Below are positions 12,164 through 24,195 of a stretch of 64,000 nucleotides of DNA, one piece after another. The first letter of the stretch is position 1; every line of letters starts with the position of its first letter. Below the pieces are notes generated by a model. That model saw only the letters and a list, made by a program, of their open reading frames with translations. It had not been told where the DNA came from and did no database searches. The stretch covers positions 875,520-939,519 of the forward strand of contig MU004193.1 of assembly GCA_010093605.1 (NCBI GenBank), read 5' to 3'. A program made the position numbers and the translations under genes. The DNA is from Lophium mytilinum (taxonomy: Eukaryota; Ascomycota; Dothideomycetes; Mytilinidiales; Mytilinidiaceae).

Positions 12164-12612
12164 GCCCCTCTTAAGTACTTACAGTAAGAAATAATAGTAG
12201 GAAACCTCCTTAATAGAGAGTATCTAGTAATAAAAGATAGAAAGAAGTATATACTAATAAGGCTAGCAAGGACTATATAATAGCTAAGAGAAGCGGTATT
12301 CTATAAAGATAATAATAATAATAGAGGAGAGTATTATAGTAGTAAGTAAGAGAATTATCTAGTATTAATAATAGCTAAGAACCTATAGTAATAGCTAATA
12401 TCTTATTATAATAGCTAGTATTCTATAGTAATAGTAGTATTCTATAGTAATAGCTAAAGTATATCTAGAAGGTGCATCTAGAAGTATATTAAAGAAGGCA
12501 TCTAGAAAAGCATACTAATAATAGTAGACGTAAGAGACTGCTAGTAACACCCTATAGGAACGGGTGGATAACCTAACTTAGGGCAGCTTTAAATAAAGCC
12601 GGGCTTATTACC

Positions 12613-12726
12613 TGTTAATTGCAAGCCGTAGTATCTAATATTAGGTTGGGACGCTACATTATGTACATGGAACGACCCTGTTTGCTACTAGCATTGATTG
12701 CTGTGGGTGATTGTCATAATCCAACA
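12613..12726 (-). repeat. Outer LTR 3 of the TRIM-like element
   Basis: 114 bp, TGTTAATTGC to AATCCAACA, followed by the CAGTC target duplication. It keeps more G and C than the other two copies. Confidence 0.85.
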
Positions 12727-12731
12727 CAGTC

Positions 12732-14381
12732 CACCGAACCATGGCGTCTTTGCCTCAAAACCGACTCTGCACTGTCCATAAAGTAGCGTAGACGCTCCAC
12801 TTGGTTTGACCGCACCATGAGTCCGACATGTTGGTATTTTGATCCCCTTTCCCCCTCCTCTTCCTCTTCCGTGACTCCAAACCCCTCCTTCGCCGGTAAG
12901 ACGAGCCTTTATACCTCCAGCCACGAAAGATTTCAGTTCCCACGTGCTTCACGTGCTCCATCTATTCACGTGCCTCTCTTATCCGCCAGCACCTTCTCCA
13001 CCGCCTCCAAGCAGACCCTCTCGGAGGAGTTCCTCCGTTCCCCGATCACGGGGTCCACGTGCTTCCAGACTTCTCCCGTGTATAAAAGACCGCAAAGTTG
13101 CGATTCTGGTTTTTCTTCTTCATGGGCAGAGAGAAGGAGGAGGGATCAAATCCAAGACAGCACCTCACTTCATGTGGTCGGGGGTGTGCTGCAGTCTGGT
13201 CAAACAGAGCGGCCCATCATATCATGTCTGGGGCGGAGAGCGTTTGGATCAATACCCCCGTTTAGATTGATCTATGTGGTTGGAGTTGAAGATTTCGGAT
13301 CAGACTTGCACGCATGTTATGTGGTTGAGCCGGTATTTGGGGAGAGGGAGGACGTGCTGTTTTCTGCTGATGGTGAACACTAGACCCTCCGGCTCATGCG
13401 GAGCATAAGAAACGTTGGATAAAGCTTTTCGTTATCCGTGGGGAGATATTATACGCAGTATGCCGGCGTGATACTGCTTTTCGTCATCGCTTAGAAGTCA
13501 TACTCGCGGAGTCCTCCATCCTCCACTCCATGATACTCCCGGTACTCCTGATTTGATTGCTCAACCGCCAGTCTACTCCCATACGATCTTCGTCTGTGTT
13601 ATTTGATCCAACCTCGACCCATTATTCGGTTCGATTTCAATCTCCCCTTCCACTCCCAGGAATCTCTCTTGCCTTTACCTCTGCTCCGCCATCAACCTTT
13701 ATACCCTCCCAAAAGAAAGATCTCTTCCACTTACCTAAGCACACACGTGAGCTACATGACTCTATACACTCTCTGACGACTGTGTCATCTGCGGTAGCCT
13801 AACGTACCCACAAAACGTCTAACGCGTCTAGCACACGCGATGTCACCTGTTTGAAAAGAGGATTCAGAGACTTCAAACGGCGTCACAGCATTAAAGATCT
13901 AGAACAAGTCAAGTTTTTTGAAAGGAAGACATCCATTCCAACTATGTAGAGACCCTCTCCAAAATTCCGCCGGTACCCGCAGAAAAGGCAAAGCCAAAGG
14001 GAAAGAACAGCAAGTGATCATATTCCCGTTCAGCATTAGCCTCTTACAGCACCATTTTTTGGAGGTAAAGCCCGATGCATAGTCTCAATATACCAAAACC
14101 CCGCTGCAAGCAGGAAGTCGAAGCCCCGTAAGAGAACTAAACTCCAAGCTGTGCAAGCAGACACGAGACGTTCGCCCGCCAGAGGGGAAGAAGGAAAAGA
14201 TGGGTGGAAGGGCAAGGGAATGAGAGTGGGAGGAAAGAAGAAGTGACTGGAAGAAGTAACTCGAAGAAGTGAGGTTGACGTGCAGGAGTAGTCCGGACAT
14301 ACGAGCCAGAGCAATTAATTGCAATGCTCTATCCACAGGCAAATCCAGTACCGTAGTGCCTCACACATCCGACCGTCCGAC
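12732..14381. other. Gene-free region with CACGTG and TATA-like motifs
   Basis: No supportable gene. CACGTG occurs at 12941, 12950, 12967, 13056 and 13744. TATA-like strings lie near 12908, 13080 (GTATAAAAG) and 13690. The open frame 12817-13383 overlaps these motifs and lacks any domain. The right part (13800-14380) shows nothing further. Confidence 0.45.
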
Positions 14382-17300
14382 TTAATCGTCAAGCAAGCTC
14401 CGCTCGGGCGCTTTGCCCGAATTGGAGAAGGGTGAGTAGTCAAATGTCTCTCGATAGCGGATACGCCGTGGTGGCGTGGGTTCAATGTCGATCAAGAGGT
14501 TCTGCCGACCCTGAAGCTCTCTAGGAGTTGCCGGGTTAGGAGGCGTGATCAGACCATGCTGGTTTTCTGCAGCGTATGGCTGGACAGGAGGTGTTGTAGG
14601 TGCAGCCGGTGCCGATATTGGTACTGATGCTAGTGAAGGTGAATCATTTCCATCGGCGAACAAAATCATGGCAGTCTCTTCGTTAAGAGCCTCGATGTTC
14701 TGACGATGAGCCTGCGCCTGCGCCTCAGCACGGCGGAGGTTCTCCTCATTCACTTCCTTCGCACGAGCGATAGCTGCAGCGTCGGAGGTCTTGACGCCTC
14801 CTTTGGCGAACTCAGTCCAAGTGGCCGGGTTAGATCCGCTGGAAAAGTCACGCGTGTGGAGGGTCTGTTTGACGCCGTTGATGGAGTCCCTGGGAGCTTG
14901 CCGGAGTAGTGATCTCGCACCTTTTGTTGCTTTTTCGCACATAGCACAGCGGCAATAGTCCACGCATATCTCGGAGCAAGGGTGTCCGCAAGTGTCGACC
15001 GTCTTGAGGCACTTCTGAGTACAGTTGATGTCCGAACCGTCGAACCTGGAAATATTGATCAGTTCATGCGAGGGGAACTAAGGAGGAGAAAATAACTTAC
15101 GGATGACACATGAGCATACAGGTATGCCCGCAAGGAAGCTTGCAGCGGCATTTCTGCTCACATCCACCATTGACCAATTCCCAATCACCTGCAACTCTTG
15201 TTAGTCGTCGATATCTTGTCTGGCCTTCGTATCTCCTAAACTTACCAGGCTCATGAATAAACGACTTGCGGCCGTGCTTCGTGCACTCTAAAGGGATGTG
15301 AAATCCTACTCGCCTCACACCTCCGGTCTTCGGTTTGTCGCCTTTCTTTCCGTACATGATCTCCACAATTTCAGCCCAAGTCTTACTCTCTTGACAAAGG
15401 AGTAGACCGTTGCCAAAGAGATAGAAACCACGCTTCGCTCGGGAAAGAGCCACGCAGACACGATTGTCCACGTTCAGGAAACCAATGCTATGCTTGTCGT
15501 TGCTCCGAACAAGAGACAGGAGGACAATGTCGTTTTCTTCGCCTTGATAGCTGTCAACGGTGACAACTTTGAAAGACGAACGGCGGCTGGTGAGATTAGG
15601 ATGGGCCATAAGGCGTCTTAGAATGAGTTTCCTCTGGCCGTTGTAGAAAGTCAGAATAGTGATTTCTTCGACTTTAACGCCATTGAGGACTAGGTAATCT
15701 ACCATGCCAACAAGCATGTCGGCTTCGTGTGGGTTGCATGCCGACATGTTGGCGTCATGAGTCTCTGGCCACTCATGGGTGAAGAAGAAACTATTGCACC
15801 CGCCCATTCCTGGAATTGGGGGACGATTCTTTGGATCGAGAACAGTCTTATGATCGGAAATGAGTTTGCCGTATATGGGCTTGAGAAGTCGGCGAATCTC
15901 CGGGATCATGCGGCGTTGTCGCTGCAAGCTGTCGTACTCGACTCCATTGTTGACCATTCGCTCAAACAGTGACATATCGAAGTTGACATCGCCGCCCTCT
16001 AGCTCTCTGACCTGGGTATGAGGTCGTAGTTGTTGGTGATCACCGACAAGGATCAGGTGTTCCAGAGACGGCAAACATGCTGCAATGATCGGAGCCTCGA
16101 GGGTCTCGGCTGCTTCCTCGACGAGAATGATACGTGGGTTCAAACTCTCCACTAGAGCACGGTACTTGCTGAGTCCCGTGGTCGTCATACCAATGATCTT
16201 TTGCTCCCTCAGAATCAAATGATCATTCTCCCACAGATTGATACGTCGCTGCTGGACATAATAATCATAGCGTATTGCAAGATTGCGGAATTCCGCCAAA
16301 ATCAGTTCCTTCACTTGCTTTTGAAAGAAGCAGTACATTGAACCTCTTGATTTCGCAGGGATCCTATACAGATCCTTGGTTTTGGCGAGAAGGGCGCGAA
16401 TCTGTTCATCTGATAGGTAATCGTTCCGTGCTCCAGTATAGTTGTCTCCGAGAAGGACTACCGGGCCTCTGAGGGTTTCGAATTCGTCATCGTCCCTGTT
16501 GAAAGCCTCGGCCTCCAATTCTTGCAATTCCTCAAAGTCTAGATCTATATCCTCATATTCGTATTCAAAGTAGTCTTGCTCTTGGTTCCTTGTCACAGGT
16601 CTGAGATTTGGACCCATCCACATTTCCATTGGAACAGTAGGAGTGTCTTGAGGAAGACCTTCAATGCCATCGATACCGGTCTCCAACGATGTTGCTTGGT
16701 CTTCATCGATGATGTGGAGCGTTGCCAGAAGACGATGATCGATTGCACCTTTGTTAGCTTCAAGCGGTAGCAGCAAGACCTGCATACGTTTAGTAATGTC
16801 TTTGAGCCCCTTTATGGCTGGACCTTTGAAACGGGTCTTGTTGGGTGGAGACGACATTCGGACTTCGAACAGAGTGCGCTTCTTGATGATATCTTGATCT
16901 TTGGAACGGCCTCCTAGCCTTATGAACTCTGGCGCAAACTGGTGGACGTGCCGTAGAAGCTGGTCCAAGGCGTGGTTAGTTTGGCAAGTAACAATTATTG
17001 GAGTATCTCCAGGCTGCCAATTCGCCACCAGGGCTTTGAGAGCGATGACCGAGACGTACGTCTTTCCAGTTCCTGGTGGCCCTTGCACGATTGCGAGGCG
17101 CTTGGTGAGTATGCGCCTGAGAGCTACGGACTGCGATTTGTCAAGCCCAGTAGTGGAAGTATCTGGCCATTCTTCCAGGATATTGACATTTTCATAGGAC
17201 GCTGAATCCTCAATGGCGACGATCGAGCTAAGATCGGTATACGGATTGTTCTGAACGTAGGTTGGAGGCTCCACATCTGGTTTCACGCCTACGAGATATT

Positions 17301-18344
17301 CCGAGAGGGGGAAGGGCTCCCGCATTAGCTTTTGGAGAGCTAGCATGGTATGCCGACTAGCCTCAAAGAAGCTACTCCGATCCTCTACCATGCAGTAAGG
17401 CCTGGTTGGGTCGAGCTCGACATCGTTAGGGCTCGCGAAGAACAAGTCGATCTCGGGCGGGTTTTGCTCCAGAGCGGCAAGAGGTCTAGCGGCAATCGTG
17501 GCGAGGATGCACGTGGTCCTAAACATGTCGTCGGCTGGCGTGAGCGCAACCAGGGTGCCGGTGATCAAACGCTTCGACTGTTCCCATCGGATTCGCTTTC
17601 CAATACGAGAGAGCGAGAAACTGATTCGCACCGCTAGACCTCGCGGAGAGAATACACAGGCGGAGATGTAGACATTTGAGTATAGACCCACTCCTCCAGA
17701 GTATTCCGCCTCTTTCAATGAAGGTCGCGCTTTGACGTCTTGCACAGCGCGTCTGAGCGGCCTAATGGCATCTTCTCTCTGCAACTCGTAATGTGAACTC
17801 AGGTAGTCCTCCTTCGAGTCGTGCGCCCCTTGAATCTTGTTTGCAAGATCGCACTTGTCGCCGTTCTCCATGATTTCCGAGGATGTCGGCAGCTCTGGCA
17901 TTGCTAGCCATGCGCTTCCACGCACTTGCTGCTTAGCCGCATCCATGTAACCCCGGATCTGATGGGCGGTGTTCGCTGATGTTACCCAAGTGGAGCCTTG
18001 CAGTTCGGGAGGGGGGTGGGGGTGCGTAGCGGCATTATGGATTGGAAATCGCTCCTTGAGAGTTTCGTTGACTTCTGCAAAGACTGTGTTAGCCATGAAC
18101 GGGGTAGATGGGATTGCACAGACAGAGCGCGCATGGCCGAGAGCCTAGCACTCTGCGGGAGGGGCTATGGCTGCTTACCTTGGAAGATCGCATCGTCTCC
18201 AACGTCTATCAACGCTTCGAACTGATTGTTGGTCTCGTAGGTGCCTCCTAGGGAAAGTCAGACACGAGAAGATGAGCCTCTGACGGCTCGCGAGACGAGT
18301 AGCTTACCTGGCACGTGTCCACGGCGATGCGCAGGGACCGACAT
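14382..18344 (-). CDS. SAD-3/Hrr1-like superfamily 1 RNA helicase with NFX1 zinc fingers
   Basis: Five exons: 18344-18308, 18247-18179, 18074-15246, 15188-15101 and 15045-14382, giving 1228 residues. A Upf1-like helicase core is clear: Walker A GPPGTGKT near residue 367, a Walker B-like LVEEAAE near 686, GDHQQLRP near 713, TVDSYQGEENDIV near 874 and VALSRAKRGF near 911. Cys/His-rich NFX1-type fingers follow (CEQKCRCKLPCGH, then CLKTVDTCGHPC). This order is that of S. pombe Hrr1, an RNA-directed RNA polymerase complex subunit in heterochromatin formation, and Neurospora SAD-3, needed for meiotic silencing of unpaired DNA. A role in small-RNA silencing is inferred from the family. Intron 3 (57 bp) has clear GTAAGT, CTAAC and GCAG signals but would also read through in frame. 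Confidence 0.88.
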
Positions 18345-20857
18345 CGTGGTTCCCTGTTTATGCGCTATCGTCTTGGTCTGACGCTGGATGGAATTAGCAG
18401 GACTCCATGAATTGTCTGTTATTAATGAGTGTGGCCGGCAAGGCGTGATGGTGATGTGGCGAGGGTTTGAGCGGTGGTGAAGTTTTGAGTTGAAGCGACG
18501 GGCCCGAACGGCAAGAGAAGCCAGTCCGCTGGCGGTGTAACTCACCTGAGCAGAGCAACGTCCGACGCGGTGCTACTTTGTTCCGCGGTTGCGATACGCG
18601 AAATTCAAATTCTTACGTTGATCAAAGATATGGCCATAAGAGATATTGCCCTTTCTGCGTCCTTGGAAATGCTTACTGCTCGCAAGGTTTGAGTAAGCTC
18701 GTGATTCGGGCCTTGCGCTTAACAAGAGTGAGACCACCTCAAATACTCTTGCGCTGGGATCACAAGATTGTCTCCCTTAGCAAACGAAGCGGGTATTTGG
18801 CTTTCTGGAAAGTAAAACACAGAGGACAATGAGACATGTTCCAGGTCGATGATGTAGACGAATGAGGATCGAGACAGGCTTGAGAGGAACAACATAGGTA
18901 AAAGGCGAGCGAAGCGCCCCGGTCAGAATCCACAAGTCTCCCACATCGTATACTCACAGTCGCAAGGGAGTTGCTGAGTCTAACTCCAAACACGTTTAGT
19001 CGTGATAACGTTTGCTCGGGAGCCTGCAGCTGCCTTGCACCAACTACACGGCCCCGATTGCAAAATTCAAGGAGACTGATATAACTTGTATAGAGATATC
19101 AGGGACTTACTCAAGCACTGGCCACATTATAGAAAGTTTTCGTTGTACCTACCGTGGACGTGCGCCTATCCGACGTTTGATCAGCCCGCTTACCTTGTAC
19201 AGAACCTACGGAGGCAGCTGAGAGTTGGGACCAAGTAGAGCTGCTTGAAACAAGCATCTACCACTGGCTGCTATCCCTACCTTACAGCACGCCGCTTGTT
19301 TGATTTGAATGAGGCAAATCCGTCTGTGGGTTTCTTCAGCATAAGTCCAGGTTACAGTTGTGTCTACGAGATTGACGAGCAAGTTGACCTCTGTCATTAC
19401 GCACCGCATTACTAAGATACTTCATGTAAGAACGAAAACGCTCCTTCAAAGCGACCTGTTCTAGCCATAGCTGCTAATCTGAGCAGCCGCTGTTTGACCA
19501 AAGCATGGGCTGAGTCACCCCGAGAAGTCCCTAAATCGGTCCCAAGGGACGGACGTGAATCTGCACAACCCTAGAACTTGCATACAGGGTTTTGGTTTGA
19601 ACAGCCCGGCAGTACACAGGGGCACGTTTATGACCCTCCGGCGTGAAGTCAAGAGAATTGGGTAGTATTCTCCGCACAGACAGCCTGCCATTGTGAACCA
19701 CTTTCCTCCTCTATCCAGTAGTATGCTTCGCCACGTTGTAGGCCCACTTCATGCTAGTATCCTCAGCGATCAAGAGACACTGGGACGTCTCGAGCTGCGT
19801 CGGGGAGCGATTCGGGGGAGTAAACCGTGGAAGTCGTACGTAAAGGTGGCGCGTTCGAGGACAAGGGATGCAGACCACCAGAGTTGCTGTTGGCTGAACA
19901 AGCGCGCACGCTTCCTTAGGCTGGAATGGTAAATACAAAGCTTTGTATAAGCTAGACTGACAGGAGATGCACCGTCGACGAGGGGAAAGGCGAGGAATGC
20001 TTGATGGGCTGTCGTTGCGAAACGAGTCCCGTGCTTCTTATTCTGCACTAACCACTTTGTGTAGTTCTACCGCCCACTTTTGTACCCTGATTCCAGCCCT
20101 TTCAAATAGTTCCAGGAACTTATATTCAATATTAGGTGCCACTGGTCGACTCCAAGTCCGTCTTTGATAACATCTTAGAGTATTCCCCGGGGCCGGCATT
20201 TGTCGAGAGAGCTGGGTGATAAGTATTCAGGCGTTAGGCCTCATACAAAACTTTTCATCAATCCAGTGTCTTATTTTCATCATGTTGTAAACACGGAGGC
20301 AACGAGGGAAGTCTTTCGTTGCGGTGAAACACCATAAATTCGGAGGAGACGATCACAGCCGAGTGTAGTACCGGCGTAGTTCTTGAATCGTTCAGTCGAA
20401 TTGGCCTCGCAAGTTACTTCGACAGTTTCCAGTGAATTGGAAGGCAGAATCGACGATATTAAATCTTGTAGACTAAGTCAATATTCTAATAGGCGTACCT
20501 CTGGACGCAGTATCAATAGAATCTGATTTCCTAATCTTATTCATCATCCGAGAGCTTCGCGTTTCATTAGCAACAGAAAATGAGTTCTCCATGCTTTGTT
20601 AATTATGTCATGTTCAAAAGCACCCTCTTTCGGCTTTTCAGTACTGTACTCTCTGTCAGCGCAAGTTCATCTTCCCTATTATTGTAAAGAGATAGCACAT
20701 TCAGCTACGAGACCCTTTCCATAACTCGCAAGAATAACGGGCACCCTCCGCGTGAACATTTGGAACGATCCCATCAATTTATGAAGCCAAATTGGGTACA
20801 GACATGACAACCCCTCCTCAATACCCTCATTCCCTCAAACATTCCCTCGACTGCTAG
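18345..20857. other. Gene-free region
   Basis: Promoter side of the helicase gene and beyond. No open frame with motifs or good splice structure was found on either strand, and no repeat was obvious. Confidence 0.45.
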
Positions 20858-21181
20858 ATATTCACTTCTAAGGTAACCGACAACCTGGACCTCTGGATGG
20901 ATCACTGCGTCCTTAGAAATTTGATCTCCGGCTGCACGAATTCAAGTACGGACGATACTAATGCCCTATTCGCTCAATGGGACGAGGACAGCCACACGAC
21001 CCTTCGAGCCAAGTGTCGAGTAGAGCGAGGCTGATGTTACGACTATATTGTGACTGTTTCCGGAAGATATTCCTCTCTTGCTGAGGGTTTTGGGTTGACG
21101 GATAATCAGCAGGCTAATGCGTTTGAGTTGAGCGCTGTTAGGGTTATCAGGGACGTTAACAAGGTTGAGAGGTTGACTTAA
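20858..21181 (+). pseudogene. Possible decayed ORF, C-terminal part, with one internal stop
   Basis: One frame reads as ordinary protein for 108 codons with a single in-frame TGA at 21032-21034. Before the stop it reads VTDNLDLWMDHCVLRNL and NALFAQWDEDSHTTLRAK; after it, CYDYIVTVSGRYSSLAEGFG and so on to TAA at 21179-21181. No start codon or signal peptide is evident upstream. A CGA or TGG codon mutated to TGA would fit RIP-type change, or the stop may lie in an unrecognised intron. The family is unknown. Confidence 0.3.
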
Positions 21182-21606
21182 GTATGGCTATGTAAAGCTA
21201 TGATAGAGGGTGATCGATTTTCTAATGTTAGACTAGTAGCTAGTAAACAGCTATACCTTTTATATTTACATTCGGATATATATACTCTTTAGTCTATCGT
21301 AACTCGGCCAGGATACGTGGATACTACCCTGGTTATACTGCCCACTCCATCGCGAGTAATGATCGTACGGTTGCAGCCTCCCAACTTCTTAGATTATAAT
21401 AATTACGCTACAGGAGGCTTCTCCTATGTTTTTAAATGTGGCGACAGATTTACCACTTCTGTTTATGCCGTTGGAAGTTGCACGGAGGGACATTCGAGAA
21501 TCCGAACTAACGCCGAGAACGGGTTGGCGGCATGACAGCATAGCGCCCCGCCATTTCTTTCTCAACCCCAGACATCATTCGCGCAGCCCCGTCGACATTC
21601 AACATC
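21182..21606. other. Intergenic, upstream of the Spt8 gene
   Basis: AT-rich at 21180-21300, then the leader of the next gene. No feature was recognised apart from the expected promoter position. Confidence 0.4.
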
Positions 21607-23810
21607 ATGGCGAGCTTCGAGGACGACGACGACAATGGAGCTGGTGAGTATAATCCTTGCAATCTAAACTACCAGTTACTAACCTCCAGCCAGGTTCTCC
21701 AGACACGAGTTCAGACAACGATGCCGAGATGGAGGACGCGGACGATGTCGATGCGGAGGGTGAAGGAGACGCAGATGGGGATGGGGACGCGGATGGAGAT
21801 GGTGACGGAGAAGGCGATAACGACGAGGATGAAGGCGATAACGACGAGGAAGACGAGCAAGACGAGGACGAGTCACCTTTGAGACCAGCAAATGGCCGCC
21901 GTATCACTCTCACCAACGGCGTCCCCACCACTCCACGAGCTGAGGGAGCTCGGCAAGGCAGTGCGAGTGTCTCGAATCCGAGGGTCCTATTGACCTCGCC
22001 ATCGCCTAGAGCTGCGTCTCTCCCTGGCGCAGGATTGCCATTCCGACCAAGCGTGCGCGCAGAAGCACTCACAGCTCCCGTATACGATATTGTCCCTACA
22101 ATCGCGGCGCCGCATAGCACGTCTATCAATGCTATTACCGCGACCCCGGATATGCGCTGGGTTTTCAGTGGTGGAGCAGATGGGTACATCAGGAAGTTCA
22201 ATTGGGTGGACACAGCAAACTTCAAGCTTGCTCTCACGGTTGCGCAACGACACCCGTTTGTCGACAGCGTCACAAAAGCTGGAGTGCTGATGAGCTACTG
22301 GGAAAATGAAGAAGGTTTGAGCTATATGGACTCTTGGTGCATGCTCGTTTGCTAATACAAGCCGCAGATCGTATTACCAGGGACGACACGCCGCTCCTCT
22401 CTTCTGTTTATTCGCTTGCTGTACATCACCAAGGTCTATGGCTGCTATCGGGACTCGAGTCCGGAGGCATCAATCTCCAATCTGTGCGCCACGACGAAGG
22501 GAGGCGTATAACTTGCCTTCGAGAACACACCTCTGCAGTATCTGTGCTTTCACTAGCCCAGGACGAGAAGTCGGTGCTCTCAGGAAGCTGGGACAAGAGA
22601 ATCAACGATTGGGACCTGAATACCGGTCAGGTTAAACGGCGCTTCCAAAGCAGTGGCTCGCAGATCTCTGCCATAGAACCACGGCCACTTTCCACCTTAC
22701 CGGTTCCGCAAGACACAGGACCTGCAGTCGTCTCTAACGGAACCTTCTCTTCCAACAATGCAGCCAAACCACAACCCAACGGAGTCAACTCAAACGGAGT
22801 ACCTTCTGGAAGGCCTACTCAGCCTCGCCCGGAAGAGGCCGGCAACGAAGATGCGCAAGGATCCCCTGAAGACTCGCTTTTCGGCGACAAAGACTCCCTG
22901 TTCGGCGACGACAAAAGCGGAGGAGTCGCGCCTTTCGGAGATGATGAAGATGATGAATTTTCCCGAGCAATCGCAAGCGGCATCCAGCAGCAAGACGAAG
23001 AGGACGCAGACGCCCAGGGCGACGTTGACATGATGGACGCAGGCGGCCCAGTCCAGCCACCCGCTCCCATCGCCGACCCAGAGCCATCTACCAGAGAACC
23101 AGCTCCTACCTCGGACGAACACATCACGAACGGAGAAACAGACTCTCAAACGACCGGCACTATGAATGGCCTCCCCCACTCTGAAGACACCTCCACCATC
23201 GCCGGCAGCTCCACCGGCCAAGTCGATCCAGCCCCTTCCTCAGACACCACCTTCGTGGACGCTTCTTTTGACGGAACATTGCGCATTTGGGACCGCCGAC
23301 AGCCTAACCCTGTCGCCCGCATCCTACCTAACCATACCCCCCCATGGTGCCTGAACGCCTGCTGGTCACCTGACGGCAACTTCATCTACGCTGGCCGCCG
23401 AAATGGCACTGTTGACGAATATAGCCTACACAAAGGCCTACGCGAGCCACGCCGAACTTTCAAATTTCCTGGCGTGAGTGGGCCTGTGAGTGCTGTGCGT
23501 GCGATGCCGAACGCCAAGCACCTCGTCTGGTAAGTCAAACCTCTGCCCGTTGCTCCGTTTGTGACAACTACTGACAATTGGTGGCAGCGCGTCCTACGAC
23601 ATCCTGCGCTTGTACGACTTAAAGGAGCAAGAAGGCGCACGATATGCGGCAGTGCCGTACCTCATCGTGCCGGGGCACCGCACAGGTGTCATTTCGCAGC
23701 TGTATATTGACCCAACGTGCAGCTTTATGATCAGTACGGGCGGAAACAGGGGCTGGGAGGGGGCCACGACGGAGGTGTTATTAGGCTATGAGATTGGCAT
23801 TGGCTCGTAA
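21607..23810 (+). CDS. spt8: SAGA complex WD40 subunit Spt8
   Basis: Four exons: 21607-21643, 21694-22314, 22368-23529 and 23588-23810, giving 680 residues. An acidic Asp/Glu-rich N-terminus is followed by WD-type blades. INAITATPDMRWVFSGGADG with YIRKFNW, SVYSLAVHHQGLWLLSGLES, SVLSLAQDEKSVLSGSWDKR with INDWDL, and a late FVDASFDGTLRIWDRRQ are diagnostic of Spt8. A low-complexity acidic insert (about residues 350-520, with DSLFGDKDSLFGDD repeats) splits the propeller, as in other filamentous fungi. Spt8 helps SAGA load TBP at promoters. The first intron has GTGAGT, TTACTAAC and CCAG; the second uses the weaker donor GTTTGA. It is divergent from the helicase gene. Confidence 0.93.
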
Positions 23811-24195
23811 ATCATTATATATACCCATCATGTTTGCATGGCGTTTTGAGGGCCTGAGGTGGATCTGGGGCATATGCATATGGGAGAAATGGTGTTAGTA
23901 GGCGGCTGATTTGAGAGCGGTTAATTGATACCTTTGTTAGCTGAATGATATGCAGTACTCGGAACCAATGATTTGGAATATAATGGTACTGTCTGAAGTC
24001 CTCTATTATAGCGTGAGAAATTGAAGTAGGATGTAAAGATTTGAAACCTCAGAATTAGACTCTTGTACTGATTAACTGCGTCTCTAAGGCGGGGGCACTA
24101 CAGAGGTGTGAAGCATACGCCAATAGATGTCTTAATTCGGAAACCGAAACTCGATGTTTGTTCTATACCTATCTAATTCACACTAGGAGAAGATT
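23811..24195. other. Intergenic, possible diverged repeat copy
   Basis: 3' side of the Spt8 gene. Around 23970-24060 the strings GTACTGTCTGAAGTCCTC and AGGATGTAAAG resemble parts of the adjacent tandem repeat, so a further degraded copy may lie here. No gene was seen. Confidence 0.35.

Larger units (their letters stand above)
11487..12726 (-). mobile_element. Tandem miniature LTR retrotransposon (TRIM-like), LTR-int-LTR-int-LTR
   Basis: Three 114 bp direct repeats (11487-11600, 12050-12163, 12613-12726) alternate with two internal segments of exactly 449 bp each (11601-12049, 12164-12612). The outer repeats begin TGTT and end CAACA. The whole is flanked by the 5 bp direct repeat CAGTC (11482-11486 and 12727-12731), the normal LTR-element target duplication. 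No gag or pol is present, which matches terminal-repeat retrotransposons in miniature. A purine run (AAGAGGGG on the minus strand) abuts the repeat where a polypurine tract would lie, suggesting minus orientation. The copies, above all the middle one, are AT-rich through CpA-to-TpA and TpG-to-TpA changes, as RIP would leave. Confidence 0.85.

Noticed and set aside
12817-13383. 188-codon plus-strand frame right of the TRIM
   Set aside because: It overlaps clustered CACGTG and TATA-like motifs, is Ser/Pro-rich from CT-rich DNA, and has no recognisable domain.
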